Of a DNA stretch of 64,000 nt, positions 43,216-50,974 are shown piece after piece. Position numbers and translations under genes: made by a program. Position 1 is the first letter of the stretch. The number at the start of each line of letters is the position of its first letter. This stretch comes from Rhizobium sp. ASV8. GTDB taxonomy: Bacteria; Pseudomonadota; Alphaproteobacteria; Rhizobiales; Rhizobiaceae. The notes below the pieces were generated by a model. That model did not search any database. It saw only the letters and a program-made list of their open reading frames with translations, and was not told the origin of the DNA. The stretch is taken from positions 1 through 64,000 of the forward strand of contig NZ_JAELUG010000019.1 of assembly GCF_016429255.1 (NCBI RefSeq), in the 5' to 3' direction.

Positions 43216-44190
43216 ATGAACCTTACAGTCAACTCGCGCCTGATCAGACTTTTCGGCAGCCGTGGCCATCGCCAGGGGCTCTGGCTCTTGCCCGCTGTGC
43301 TCGCATCGGCAATCGCATGCTGGCTGGCCTTCTCAACCGACCAGTTTGCCACAAGTGGCAACGCGCTCAATCTCGTGGCGCAGGCGATGCCGCTGCTGAT
43401 CACCGCGATTGGCCAGATGCTGGTCGTGTTGATCGGCGGTCTCGATCTGTCGGTCGGTTCCGTGATCAGTTTTACAACCGCGATTCTGGCGTTCGGAGGG
43501 CCATCCTATGTGGTTATTCCTGCCGCATTGCTGCTTGCAGCGCTGATCGGCCTTCTGAATGGAATGTGTGTCACCCGCCTCAACGTGCATCCGATCATTG
43601 CGACGCTGTCGATGCAGTACATCGTGCTTGGCGTTACACGCGTTCTGCGGCCCGTTTCCGGCGGAACGGTGCCCGATGTCGTCCGATGGTCAGTCGAGGG
43701 AAGTCTATTCGGCATCCAGATGCCGCTCATTTGGGGCGCTATCACGCTCATTATCGCGTGGAAGCTTCTTTACGGCACCCGGTATGGCGTCCATCTCTTC
43801 GCCATCGGTGGCGGTGCCGCAGCGGGGATGGATGACGCTGCCCGCAACTTTGGCATTCCGGCCAGGCGAAACATCATGCTCGCCTATGTTGCCAGTTCCT
43901 TGTTTGCCTGCGCAGCCGGTATTTTCCTCGCAGGACGCATCGTGTCCGGCGATCCCAATGTCGGGCTATTGTTCGAGCTTGATGCGATCACGGCCGTGGC
44001 CATCGGCGGTACCCAGCTTTCTGGTGGGGTTGGTAGCCTGCAGGGAACGGTCGTCGGCGTTGCCATCCTTGCGCTTCTGTCCAACGGCATGAATCTTCTC
44101 AATGTCACCCCATTTGTCCAGACCGCGATCAAGGGATGCCTGCTCATGCTGGTGGTCGCGCTGCAGTCTCGCAGAAGGATTGGCCTCTGA
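43216..44190 (+). CDS. ABC transporter permease, RbsC-like (copy 1 of this importer)
   Basis: A 324-residue permease with about nine hydrophobic segments. The ATG at 43216 follows GGGAGGAGATAG; the open frame upstream lies within the ATPase gene. Signature stretches are LVVLIGGLDLSVGSVISFTT and AITAVAIGGTQLSGGVGSLQ, both standard in the ribose/xylose branch. Its stop overlaps the next permease start by one base (TGATG), so the two are coupled and probably form a heterodimeric channel. Confidence 0.93.
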   Translation: MNLTVNSRLIRLFGSRGHRQGLWLLPAVLASAIACWLAFSTDQFATSGNALNLVAQAMPLLITAIGQMLVVLIGGLDLSVGSVISFTTAILAFGGPSYVVIPAALLLAALIGLLNGMCVTRLNVHPIIATLSMQYIVLGVTRVLRPVSGGTVPDVVRWSVEGSLFGIQMPLIWGAITLIIAWKLLYGTRYGVHLFAIGGGAAAGMDDAARNFGIPARRNIMLAYVASSLFACAAGIFLAGRIVSGDPNVGLLFELDAITAVAIGGTQLSGGVGSLQGTVVGVAILALLSNGMNLLNVTPFVQTAIKGCLLMLVVALQSRRRIGL

Positions 44191-45149
44191 TGTCGGCTCT
44201 CGTTTCGTCGCCCCTGGCGCAGCGGTTCGCAAGGATCCCGCCGGCCTATTATCTGTTCGTGATCCTCATTGCGGTCCTCTGGTTCGCCAGACCGCAGATG
44301 TTGAACGTCAATGTCATAGGCGTGTTCCTCCGCCAGGTGGTTCCGCTCGGAATATTGGTGCTCGGCCAACTCCTGGTGATGCGCGTCAAGTCGATCGACC
44401 TCTCCGGCGGTGGTGTCATCCTGCTCGTCAACTACTGCATCTCGTCGGGCATGTTCCCAGGAGCCTCGCTATCCTTCTTCGTCGTATTGGCGCTTGCGAT
44501 CGGGCTGGGGATTGGGCTTTTCAACGGCTTCATGATCGCGATCCGGCGCGTCTCGGCGGTGATCGTGACCCTCGCGCTCAACATTGTGCTGATCGGCCTG
44601 GTCCAATATCTTTCGAGTGGCAAACCGCCCGGAGACGTGCCGACCCTCTTCGGTGAAATTTTCAATACCCGCTTTCTGTCCATTCCGACGCCGGTCCTCT
44701 TCTGGATCGGCATCACGGGAGTGATGTCTCTGGCTCTGGCGTGGACGGTTTTCGGGCGGTTCGTGGCATCCGTAGGCGAGAGCGTCGAGGCCGCCCACTT
44801 CTCCGGCGTACCAGTGGAGAGAACGGTCATTGCGGCCCATGCGATCGCAGGCTTGATCGCCGGGATCGCAGCCCTCGTTCAAACAGCTTCGATTGCCGTC
44901 GGCAGCGTGCGCGTTGGATTGGACCTGCCGATCCTGTCCGTGGCGGCCACCATCCTCGGCGGTGTGGTTTTCGGCAGAGGCGAAGGCGGCGTTTGGGGAC
45001 CCTTTTTCGGCGTCCTGTGCTTCGCATTTCTGTTCGTCGTCATGACGATGTTCGGAGTTGGCGAACCAGGCAAGCTGGTCGCCCAAGGTCTTATCATCCT
45101 GCTCGCGGCCATCTTCTACGGCCTCAAGACGCGCGGACCCAAATCCTAA
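44190..45149 (+). CDS. ABC transporter permease, RbsC-like (copy 2 of this importer)
   Basis: A 319-residue second permease of the same family, starting at ATG 44190. Typical parts are LGQLLVMRVKSIDLSGGGVI and LSVAATILGGVVFGRGEGGV. Two different permeases in one importer are common for this branch in rhizobia. It precedes the second esterase gene by 18 bases. Confidence 0.92.
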   Translation: MSALVSSPLAQRFARIPPAYYLFVILIAVLWFARPQMLNVNVIGVFLRQVVPLGILVLGQLLVMRVKSIDLSGGGVILLVNYCISSGMFPGASLSFFVVLALAIGLGIGLFNGFMIAIRRVSAVIVTLALNIVLIGLVQYLSSGKPPGDVPTLFGEIFNTRFLSIPTPVLFWIGITGVMSLALAWTVFGRFVASVGESVEAAHFSGVPVERTVIAAHAIAGLIAGIAALVQTASIAVGSVRVGLDLPILSVAATILGGVVFGRGEGGVWGPFFGVLCFAFLFVVMTMFGVGEPGKLVAQGLIILLAAIFYGLKTRGPKS

Positions 45150-45167
45150 TGATCAAAAGAGGAAGCA

Positions 45168-45851
45168 ATGGCAGACAAACGATCCATTTTATGTTTCGGA
45201 GACTCGCTGACCTGGGGCTGGATCCCCGTCGAACAATCGTCGCCGACGCTGAGATATCCTTTCGAGCAGCGTTGGACCGGCGCGATGGCGGGCGAACTCG
45301 GTGAGGGTTACAGCATCATCGAAGAGGGGTTGAGTGCGCGCACGACCAATGTCGACGATCCAAACGACCCTCGGCTGAACGGAAGCGCTTATCTTCCTTC
45401 CGCTCTTGCGAGCCACCTTCCGCTCGACCTTGTCATTCTGTTTCTCGGAACGAACGACACCAAGTCCTATTTCCGAAGAACGCCCTATGAAATCGCCAAC
45501 GGGATGGGCAAGCTCGCCGGGCAGGTTTTGACATCGGCGGGTGGTGTCGGCACCCCCTATCCTGCTCCCAAGCTGCTTATTGTCGCTCCGCCGCCATTGG
45601 CACCCATGCCAGATCTGTGGTTCGACGGCATGTTCGAGGGCGGATACGAGAAATCGCAAGAACTCGCCAAACACTATAGCGCCTTGGCGTCCTTCCTGAA
45701 GGTCGATTTCCTCGATGCCGGTGCGTTCGTCTCGACTGACGGAGTGGACGGGATCCATTTCTCGGCGGACACAAACGTGACGCTCGGCAAGGCAATTGCC
45801 CGGAAAGTGACTGAAATCTTCGATCGGCAATCACACCAGACCGCGGCGTAA
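45168..45851 (+). CDS. SGNH/GDSL-family hydrolase (esterase), copy 2
   Basis: A 227-residue cytoplasmic SGNH hydrolase paralogous to the protein at 39659-40336. Motifs: RSILCFGDSLTWGW (Ser), FLGTNDTK (Asn) and VDGIHFSAD (Asp-x-x-His). It is the last gene of the importer operon and starts 18 bases after the permease stop with a clear AAGAGGAAG ribosome-binding site. It probably deacylates what the importer brings in; both esterases flanking one importer suggest two acyl positions or two related substrates. This interpretation is inference. Confidence 0.9.
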   Translation: MADKRSILCFGDSLTWGWIPVEQSSPTLRYPFEQRWTGAMAGELGEGYSIIEEGLSARTTNVDDPNDPRLNGSAYLPSALASHLPLDLVILFLGTNDTKSYFRRTPYEIANGMGKLAGQVLTSAGGVGTPYPAPKLLIVAPPPLAPMPDLWFDGMFEGGYEKSQELAKHYSALASFLKVDFLDAGAFVSTDGVDGIHFSADTNVTLGKAIARKVTEIFDRQSHQTAA

Positions 45852-45868
45852 TGGCTTAACTCTCTGCT

Positions 45869-45890
45869 CGACGAGCGGCATCGCTCGTCG
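45869..45890 (+). terminator. Hairpin after the importer operon
   Basis: CGACGAGCG-gcat-CGCTCGTCG, a perfect 9-base stem 18 bases after the esterase stop. A T-run is missing. The remaining 280 bases to 46168 hold no gene I can support. Confidence 0.55.
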
Positions 45891-46168
45891 GCAACCACAA
45901 TGAGGTAGGAACGACACCCCGCGGAGACCCAACTTCCGAACTGGGTGCTGCGAAATCGACGACGACAGGGTCCGTTTTTCCAGAACCTGAACGTCATTGG
46001 CTTAGTCCATACAACGAAGAATGGAAAATCGCACAATGGTTGTATGCGGTTCAGAGAAGGGGCCGCAGGTGCGGCACGGTTCTTGTTCCGACTCGTGGTT
46101 GAGTGTAGGGCTGGTGAAGCTTAGGATTGTCTTGGCCATCGGGTTCACAAAACGATTTGGACATCGCT

Positions 46169-47227
46169 ATGTCGCAGCAGCAACATGTCGCTCACGGCGC
46201 TCGCGTCGGGGTGCTTGATGAACTGAGGTTGCTGGCGGCACTTGCTGTCGTGCTCTTTCACTTCGGATTTCGAGGGCGCACGCTCGGGGTGACGGAGATG
46301 TCGCTTACGGCCTGGGAATGGCTTCTGAAATATGGATATCTGGGCGTGCAGATGTTCTTCGTGATAAGCGGCTTTGTCATCGCTTATTCAGCGGAGGGAC
46401 GAACGCCTCTACAATTCGGGATCGCCCGTTTCGCACGCATCTATCCGATGTTCGTATTGTGCATGACGGTAACTTTCCTGATCGTCGTAGGTTACGGGGC
46501 GCCGCATCTCAATGCGACGACCTTTCAATGGGCAGCCAATTTGATCGTCAAGCCGGAGCTGTTGGGGCAGCAGCTCATGGATAGCTCGTATTGGTCGATT
46601 TCCTACGAAATCGTCTTCTACGGCTGGGTTTTCGCGTTGATGATGCTCGGCCGTTTCAAGCGTGAGGCGTATCCGGTCATTATTCTAGGCTGGCTTCTGA
46701 TTTCCGTCGTCGACCGGGTGTTTTTCGGCATTGTCTTGATGCGCCATCTCTTTCTGACCGATGAAAGCGGGTTCTTTTGCGCCGGCCTGGTTCTCTATAT
46801 GATATTCCGAGAGGGGTATCGCACCCGCAATGTCGTCCTGCTTGTTCTATCGGTCATGGTTGCGATCTATCAATCGATGGAGCTGACGCAATGGAATCGC
46901 GTCAATTATGGAACCAGCTATAGTGATCTTGTGGTCAGTCTCTCCTGCCTCGCCATCGTCGCAATCATTGCACTGGCGATAAGGCGGCAGCGATCGCTTT
47001 TGCCCGCAGGGGTGATGCTTGCGCTCGGTGGTGTTAGCTACCCCCTCTATCTCCTGCATCAGCATATTGGCTATGTGATCTTCAATAAAGTCGGATCGGC
47101 AGCTTCGCCGGAAGCGGTCGTCACCGCAACTGTTCTGCTCCTGATATGCATTTCATATCTGCTTTGGCGCTTCGCCGACGAGCCATCCCGGCGCCTGACC
47201 AAATCTGCCTTGATGCGGCTGTTCTAG
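46169..47227 (+). CDS. Acyltransferase 3 family membrane protein
   Basis: A 352-residue integral membrane acyltransferase (OafA/ExoZ-like). The catalytic histidine region near the N-terminus reads LDELRLLAALAVVLFHFGFR, followed by GYLGVQMFFVISGFVIAYSA and FAIARIYP-like sequence (GIARFARIYPMFVLCM). About ten hydrophobic segments follow. These proteins transfer acetyl or other acyl groups to sugars of exopolysaccharide, LPS or Nod factors. ATG 46169 is chosen because it precedes the conserved part directly; the frame is open to 46127. It stands alone between the importer operon and the TetR gene. Confidence 0.88.
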   Translation: MSQQQHVAHGARVGVLDELRLLAALAVVLFHFGFRGRTLGVTEMSLTAWEWLLKYGYLGVQMFFVISGFVIAYSAEGRTPLQFGIARFARIYPMFVLCMTVTFLIVVGYGAPHLNATTFQWAANLIVKPELLGQQLMDSSYWSISYEIVFYGWVFALMMLGRFKREAYPVIILGWLLISVVDRVFFGIVLMRHLFLTDESGFFCAGLVLYMIFREGYRTRNVVLLVLSVMVAIYQSMELTQWNRVNYGTSYSDLVVSLSCLAIVAIIALAIRRQRSLLPAGVMLALGGVSYPLYLLHQHIGYVIFNKVGSAASPEAVVTATVLLLICISYLLWRFADEPSRRLTKSALMRLF

Positions 47228-47236
47228 AATGGCCGT

Positions 47237-47869
47237 TCACGCATGTGGCAAGACGCCCCGCAACACGGTTTCAGCGATAGTCTTCGCCGCCATCTCGTAA
47301 TCCTCAACCTTCAATCGGGATTTTTTCAGCCCGTCGGCAGCGATCGGCTCGAAGTCGGCATAGAATTGCGTCGAGGCCCATAGCATGATGAACAGGTGCC
47401 GGGGATCGACGGGCAAGATCTTGCCTTCGGCGATCCAGCCCTCCACCACGGCGACATGTTTGTCGGTGACATCGCGGATGTGCTGGCGATCCTTCTTCTT
47501 CAGGAAGCGAGCACCCTGAATGATTTCGCTGGCGAAGAGACGGCTCTCTGCAATGTTTTTTCGAGTGTAATCGAGCTTGGCGCGGATATAGAGACGAAAA
47601 GCATCCGCCGGTTCCCGGTCCGCCGTTATGTATTTCAGCGCATTGTCCCATCCTTCAAGCAAGTGCTCGATGATGGCTGTGTAGATCTGCTCTTTCGACG
47701 AAAAATAATAGTAGACATTCGCCTTGGGCAAGCCGGATGCCTCGGCAATTTCGGCGATCCGAGTGCCATCATAGCCTTTTCGCGAGAAAATCTCGATCCC
47801 AGCCTTGATGATCAGCCTAATGTTGCGTTCGCGGATTTTTTCTTCCGGATCCTTATGTTCCCGTGGCAT
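47237..47869 (-). CDS. TetR family regulator, RutR-like
   Basis: A 210-residue TetR repressor. I use ATG 47869 (MPREHKDPEEKIRERNIRLI), preceded by a GGACGGAG ribosome-binding site. The open frame to 47983 encodes a perfect hairpin and is not protein-like. The helix-turn-helix is RIAEIAEASGLPKANVYYYF. The C-terminal part (YIRAKLDYTRKNIAESRLFA and SEIIQGARFL) matches the RutR pattern; RutR senses uracil/thymine and controls pyrimidine use. The divergent operon has nucleobase-type genes and its promoter holds three TGAC-N6-(G/A)TCA sites close to the RutR consensus, so this protein is its probable regulator. Confidence 0.88.
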   Translation of the reverse strand: MPREHKDPEEKIRERNIRLIIKAGIEIFSRKGYDGTRIAEIAEASGLPKANVYYYFSSKEQIYTAIIEHLLEGWDNALKYITADREPADAFRLYIRAKLDYTRKNIAESRLFASEIIQGARFLKKKDRQHIRDVTDKHVAVVEGWIAEGKILPVDPRHLFIMLWASTQFYADFEPIAADGLKKSRLKVEDYEMAAKTIAETVLRGVLPHA

Positions 47870-47934
47870 GCCCGCTCCGTCCTCTAATGTTTTATGCTTT
47901 GAACCGACGCTTGAAAATGGCAACAGCGCTCGGT

Positions 47935-47974
47935 CGCCAAAGCCCGCTTTTCCACTGAAAAGCGGGCTTTGGCG
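47935..47974. repeat. Perfect 18-base inverted repeat upstream of the TetR gene
   Basis: CGCCAAAGCCCGCTTTTC, loop cact, then GAAAAGCGGGCTTTGGCG: an 18-base perfect stem with a 4-base loop. It lies between the divergent TetR and UDG-like genes. A very stable hairpin, terminator-like in form, it would be transcribed in the leader of one of the two units. Confidence 0.75.
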
Positions 47975-47988
47975 TTCGTCCAAAAAAG

Positions 47989-48060
47989 TTGACGGTATGA
48001 TCAGGAAAAGCTGACCAAGTCGTCATTTTTCTATGTATAGTAAGTTGACACTTTGGTCAG
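47989..48060. promoter_or_regulatory. Three RutR-like operators TGAC-N6-(G/A)TCA
   Basis: Sites: TTGACGGTATGATCAG (47989-48004), CTGACCAAGTCGTCAT (48011-48026) and TTGACACTTTGGTCAG (48045-48060). All share TGAC-N6-(G/A)TCA; the last matches 11 of the 14 fixed bases of the RutR consensus TTGACCA-N2-TGGTCAA (consensus from memory). They lie in the TetR/UDG-like divergent region, the last about 50 bases before the UDG-like start. Confidence 0.65.
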
Positions 48061-48109
48061 GTTTTGTCTAGTCTCCACTCAACAAGCGAAAACGCGGGGA
48101 GACGATTTC

Positions 48110-48961
48110 GTGCCAATGACTTTACGAGATGCGATGGCGGAAACACTTGCCGGTTGGGAGGCGGATCTGCCGTCCGACTGGCGTGCAGCCCTCGGCGATA
48201 TCGGCGACGACTTTGACCGCGTCGACGCGGATCTGGAATTCGAGGCCTGGGAGCCGATCTTTCCGGTGCGCCGCGGACGCCATTTTCCTGGGCAGCCGAA
48301 AGGCGCGCATGCGCTCGCAGCCTTCGATTGCATCGCGCCACAGGATGTGCGTTGCGTGATCCTCGGGCAGGATCCGTATCCCGAGCCGGGCTTTGCTACG
48401 GGCCGCGCATTCGAGGCGGGTAACCTTGCGTCATGGAACGAACTCGACAAGATGTTCTCGAAGAGCATCCGAGCCTATATGCAGCTCATCGCCGCGGCGC
48501 GGACCGGCAACCGGGGCCTTTCGGAAAGCTTCGAGCACTGGCCGTACGTTCGGCAGATACTCTGCGATCCGGCTCTCGGTTTCGAGGGGCCAAGCGCGAT
48601 CGGCGACCGTTGGGTTCGCCAGGGTGTGCTCCTGCTCAATGCATCGCTGACGCTCTCGCGTTTCAAGGTCGATATAGATCCGCATCAGGCGAGGGGACAT
48701 CTGCCTTTCTGGCGGCCGTTGATGCTCAAGGTGATTGCCACCTTGCGTGAGCGCGATCAGTCGATGGTCTTTATCGGATTTGGCGATGCGGCAGCCGACC
48801 TCTTCGCGGCAGCCGGCCTCAGCGAAGGCGAGCACGGTAGCTATGCTTTGGTTCTGCGTGATCATCCTGCCTTCGCAGAGCGCGTGCTTGGCCGCGAAAA
48901 TCCATTTCTTCTTTGCAATTCCTATCTTGAGGCGAGGGGCGCGAGCCCTGTCGCATGGTAA
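48110..48961 (+). CDS. Uracil-DNA glycosylase-like protein heading the nucleobase operon
   Basis: A 283-residue protein with UDG family 1 hallmarks: CVILGQDPYPEPGFATGRAF (D88 in GQDPYP; family 1 has GQDPYH), LLLNASLTLSR (N177) and LRDHPAFAERV (H252), so the catalytic residues of Ung are all present. GTG 48110, 8 bases after GGGGAG, fits better than ATG 48116. It has about 50 additional residues against a compact Ung. The gene leads an operon with a GMC oxidoreductase, NIPSNAP protein, nucleoside-type importer and amidohydrolase, with RutR-like sites in front. It may act on a free nucleobase/nucleoside conjugate instead of, or as well as, DNA; that is a hypothesis. Confidence 0.82.
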   Translation: MPMTLRDAMAETLAGWEADLPSDWRAALGDIGDDFDRVDADLEFEAWEPIFPVRRGRHFPGQPKGAHALAAFDCIAPQDVRCVILGQDPYPEPGFATGRAFEAGNLASWNELDKMFSKSIRAYMQLIAAARTGNRGLSESFEHWPYVRQILCDPALGFEGPSAIGDRWVRQGVLLLNASLTLSRFKVDIDPHQARGHLPFWRPLMLKVIATLRERDQSMVFIGFGDAAADLFAAAGLSEGEHGSYALVLRDHPAFAERVLGRENPFLLCNSYLEARGASPVAW

Positions 48962-48964
48962 ATT

Positions 48965-50590
48965 ATGAGCATTTCATCCGAATATGATTACATCATTGTA
49001 GGCGCCGGCTCCGCCGGCTGCGTACTCGCCAATCGCCTGTCGAAAAATCCCCAGAATCGCGTCCTTCTGCTGGAGGCTGGCGGCAAGGATCGAAATCCGC
49101 TGTTTCGTCTGCCGATGCTGATGGGCAAACTGTTTCATTCCGGCATCTACAACTGGCATTATCACACCGAGCCGGAGCCCTTTCTCAATAACCGCTCGCT
49201 TTACTGGCCGCGCGGCAAGGTTCTCGGCGGCACGTCGACGATCAACGGCATGATCTACGTGCGCGGCAATCGCCACGATTATGACCGCTGGTCGCAGTTC
49301 GGCTTGCCCGGCTGGTCTTACGATGAGGTTCTGCCCGCCTTTCGCCGTTCGGAATTCCATGTGCAACGCCATGGGGCGTTTCACGGCGACGACGGAGAAC
49401 TGACGGTCTGCCGTGCGCGCGGACACAATCCGCTAATGGATGTGTTTTGTGAAGCCGGCCAGCAGGCAGGCTACCCTTTGAATGACGATTTCAACGGCGA
49501 GACGCAGGAAGGTTTCGGCCGATACGATTTCACCATCCGAAAGGGCAAGCGCTGGTCAACATCCTGGGCCTTCCTTCGTCCGGCTATGCACCGTCCCAAC
49601 CTCACGGTGATCACGGAGGCGGAAACGACTCGACTGCTGATCGAGAATGGCCGTGCGACCGGCGTCGAATATCTGAAGGCTGGAAACGTATCGGTGGCGC
49701 GTTCCGCTGGCGAGATCGTATTATCGGCGGGGGTCGTCAACACGCCCAAGGCACTCCTCCTGTCGGGGATCGGCCCGGCGGATGAATTGAAGGCGATCGG
49801 GATCAAGCCGGTTCTTGATCTTCCCGGTGTCGGCAAGAACCTTCAGGACCATGTCGACTGCGTGATGAGCTGGGAGTGCCGCGAACCCATAACACTCTTC
49901 GGCGATCTTCGTGCCGACAAGCTGATCCCCGCAGTTGCGCAGGGCATGCTGTTCGGCGAAGGCATCACCACCACCTTTCCCTACGAGGCGGGCGCATTCG
50001 TCCGTTCCAATGATGGGCTGGTGGCGCCCGATATCCAGCTTCATTTCATGCCGGCGCTCGAAAAGACGGCCAACCTGCATTTCCCCAATCCGTTTCGCAA
50101 GAAGCAGCGCGTCGAGGCCAATCATGGCTTCACCATTCGCGTCGGCCCGGTCAATCCGGTCAGCCGTGGCGAGATCACGTTGCGGTCGACCAATCCGACG
50201 GACAAGCCCAAGATTCTCGCCAACTATCTGCGCGACGAATTCGATATCCGCACCATGATCGACGCCATCAGGCTGACGCGCGATATCGTCAACCAGAAGG
50301 CATTCGATGGTTATCGCGGGCTTGAGCTGGCGCCCGGCCCAACCGCGAAAGACGATGCCGAGCTGACGGCATGGCTTCGCGCCACCGCTATGACCACCTT
50401 CCATCCCGTTGGTACCGCCAAGATGGGCAACGATCCGATGGCTGTCGTCGATGCCAAGCTCAAGGTGCACGGCATCGATGGCTTGCGAGTGGCCGACGCC
50501 TCGATCATGCCGATCATTTCGAGCGGCAACACCAACGCGCCCGCCATCATGATCGGCGAAAAGTGCGCCGAGTTCATCCTGAATGCTTGA
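48965..50590 (+). CDS. GMC-family FAD oxidoreductase (choline dehydrogenase-like)
   Basis: A 541-residue glucose-methanol-choline oxidoreductase. The FAD fingerprint is YDYIIVGAGSAGCVLANRLS, GMC signature 1 is in WPRGKVLGGTSTINGMIYVR and the C-terminal active-site region reads TTFHPVGTAKMG (His) and ISSGNTNAPAIMIGEK (Asn). It oxidises primary or secondary alcohols. ATG 48965 lies 3 bases after the UDG-like stop, indicating one operon. The substrate is probably an alcohol derived from the compound taken up by the BMP-type importer, which is inference. Confidence 0.92.
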   Translation: MSISSEYDYIIVGAGSAGCVLANRLSKNPQNRVLLLEAGGKDRNPLFRLPMLMGKLFHSGIYNWHYHTEPEPFLNNRSLYWPRGKVLGGTSTINGMIYVRGNRHDYDRWSQFGLPGWSYDEVLPAFRRSEFHVQRHGAFHGDDGELTVCRARGHNPLMDVFCEAGQQAGYPLNDDFNGETQEGFGRYDFTIRKGKRWSTSWAFLRPAMHRPNLTVITEAETTRLLIENGRATGVEYLKAGNVSVARSAGEIVLSAGVVNTPKALLLSGIGPADELKAIGIKPVLDLPGVGKNLQDHVDCVMSWECREPITLFGDLRADKLIPAVAQGMLFGEGITTTFPYEAGAFVRSNDGLVAPDIQLHFMPALEKTANLHFPNPFRKKQRVEANHGFTIRVGPVNPVSRGEITLRSTNPTDKPKILANYLRDEFDIRTMIDAIRLTRDIVNQKAFDGYRGLELAPGPTAKDDAELTAWLRATAMTTFHPVGTAKMGNDPMAVVDAKLKVHGIDGLRVADASIMPIISSGNTNAPAIMIGEKCAEFILNA

Positions 50591-50602
50591 AGGGAATAAA
50601 CA

Positions 50603-50923
50603 ATGATCCTCGAACACCGCACCTATACGTTCAAGCCGGGCACGGTCGACAAATGGATGAAGAAGTATGAAGCCGAGGGTCTGCCGATCCAGAAGCGCCA
50701 TCTCAACCGTTTCGTCGGGCTTTACGTCTCCGAGATCGGGACGCTGCACACCACCGTGCTGATGTGGGCCTATGACAGCCTTGCCGACCGCGAAGCGCGT
50801 CGCCAGGCCATGTATGCCGATCCGGAGTGGCAATCCTTCATCTCCGGCGTCTGGGCGCTCGATGCGATCCAGAAGCAGGATGTGATGATCATGAACCCGG
50901 CACCTTATTCGCCGGCCATCTAG
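50603..50923 (+). CDS. NIPSNAP family protein
   Basis: A 106-residue single-domain NIPSNAP protein (dimeric alpha+beta barrel): MILEHRTYTFKPGTVDKWMK at the start and LHTTVLMWAYDSLADREARR in the middle. Bacterial members accompany catabolic enzymes and their biochemical role is mostly unknown; some act in aromatic or nucleobase pathways as accessory proteins. It starts 12 bases after the GMC stop. Confidence 0.85.
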   Translation: MILEHRTYTFKPGTVDKWMKKYEAEGLPIQKRHLNRFVGLYVSEIGTLHTTVLMWAYDSLADREARRQAMYADPEWQSFISGVWALDAIQKQDVMIMNPAPYSPAI

Positions 50924-50974
50924 GCGAATTGGCAGACTAGACTGCACATAAATACAAAAGAGGGAACTGAAGAC

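Noticed and set aside
47870-47983. N-terminal extension of the TetR protein to ATG 47983
   Set aside because: The extension encodes the perfect 18-base hairpin and has no TetR similarity; MPREHKDPEEK with a good ribosome-binding site is a normal TetR start.
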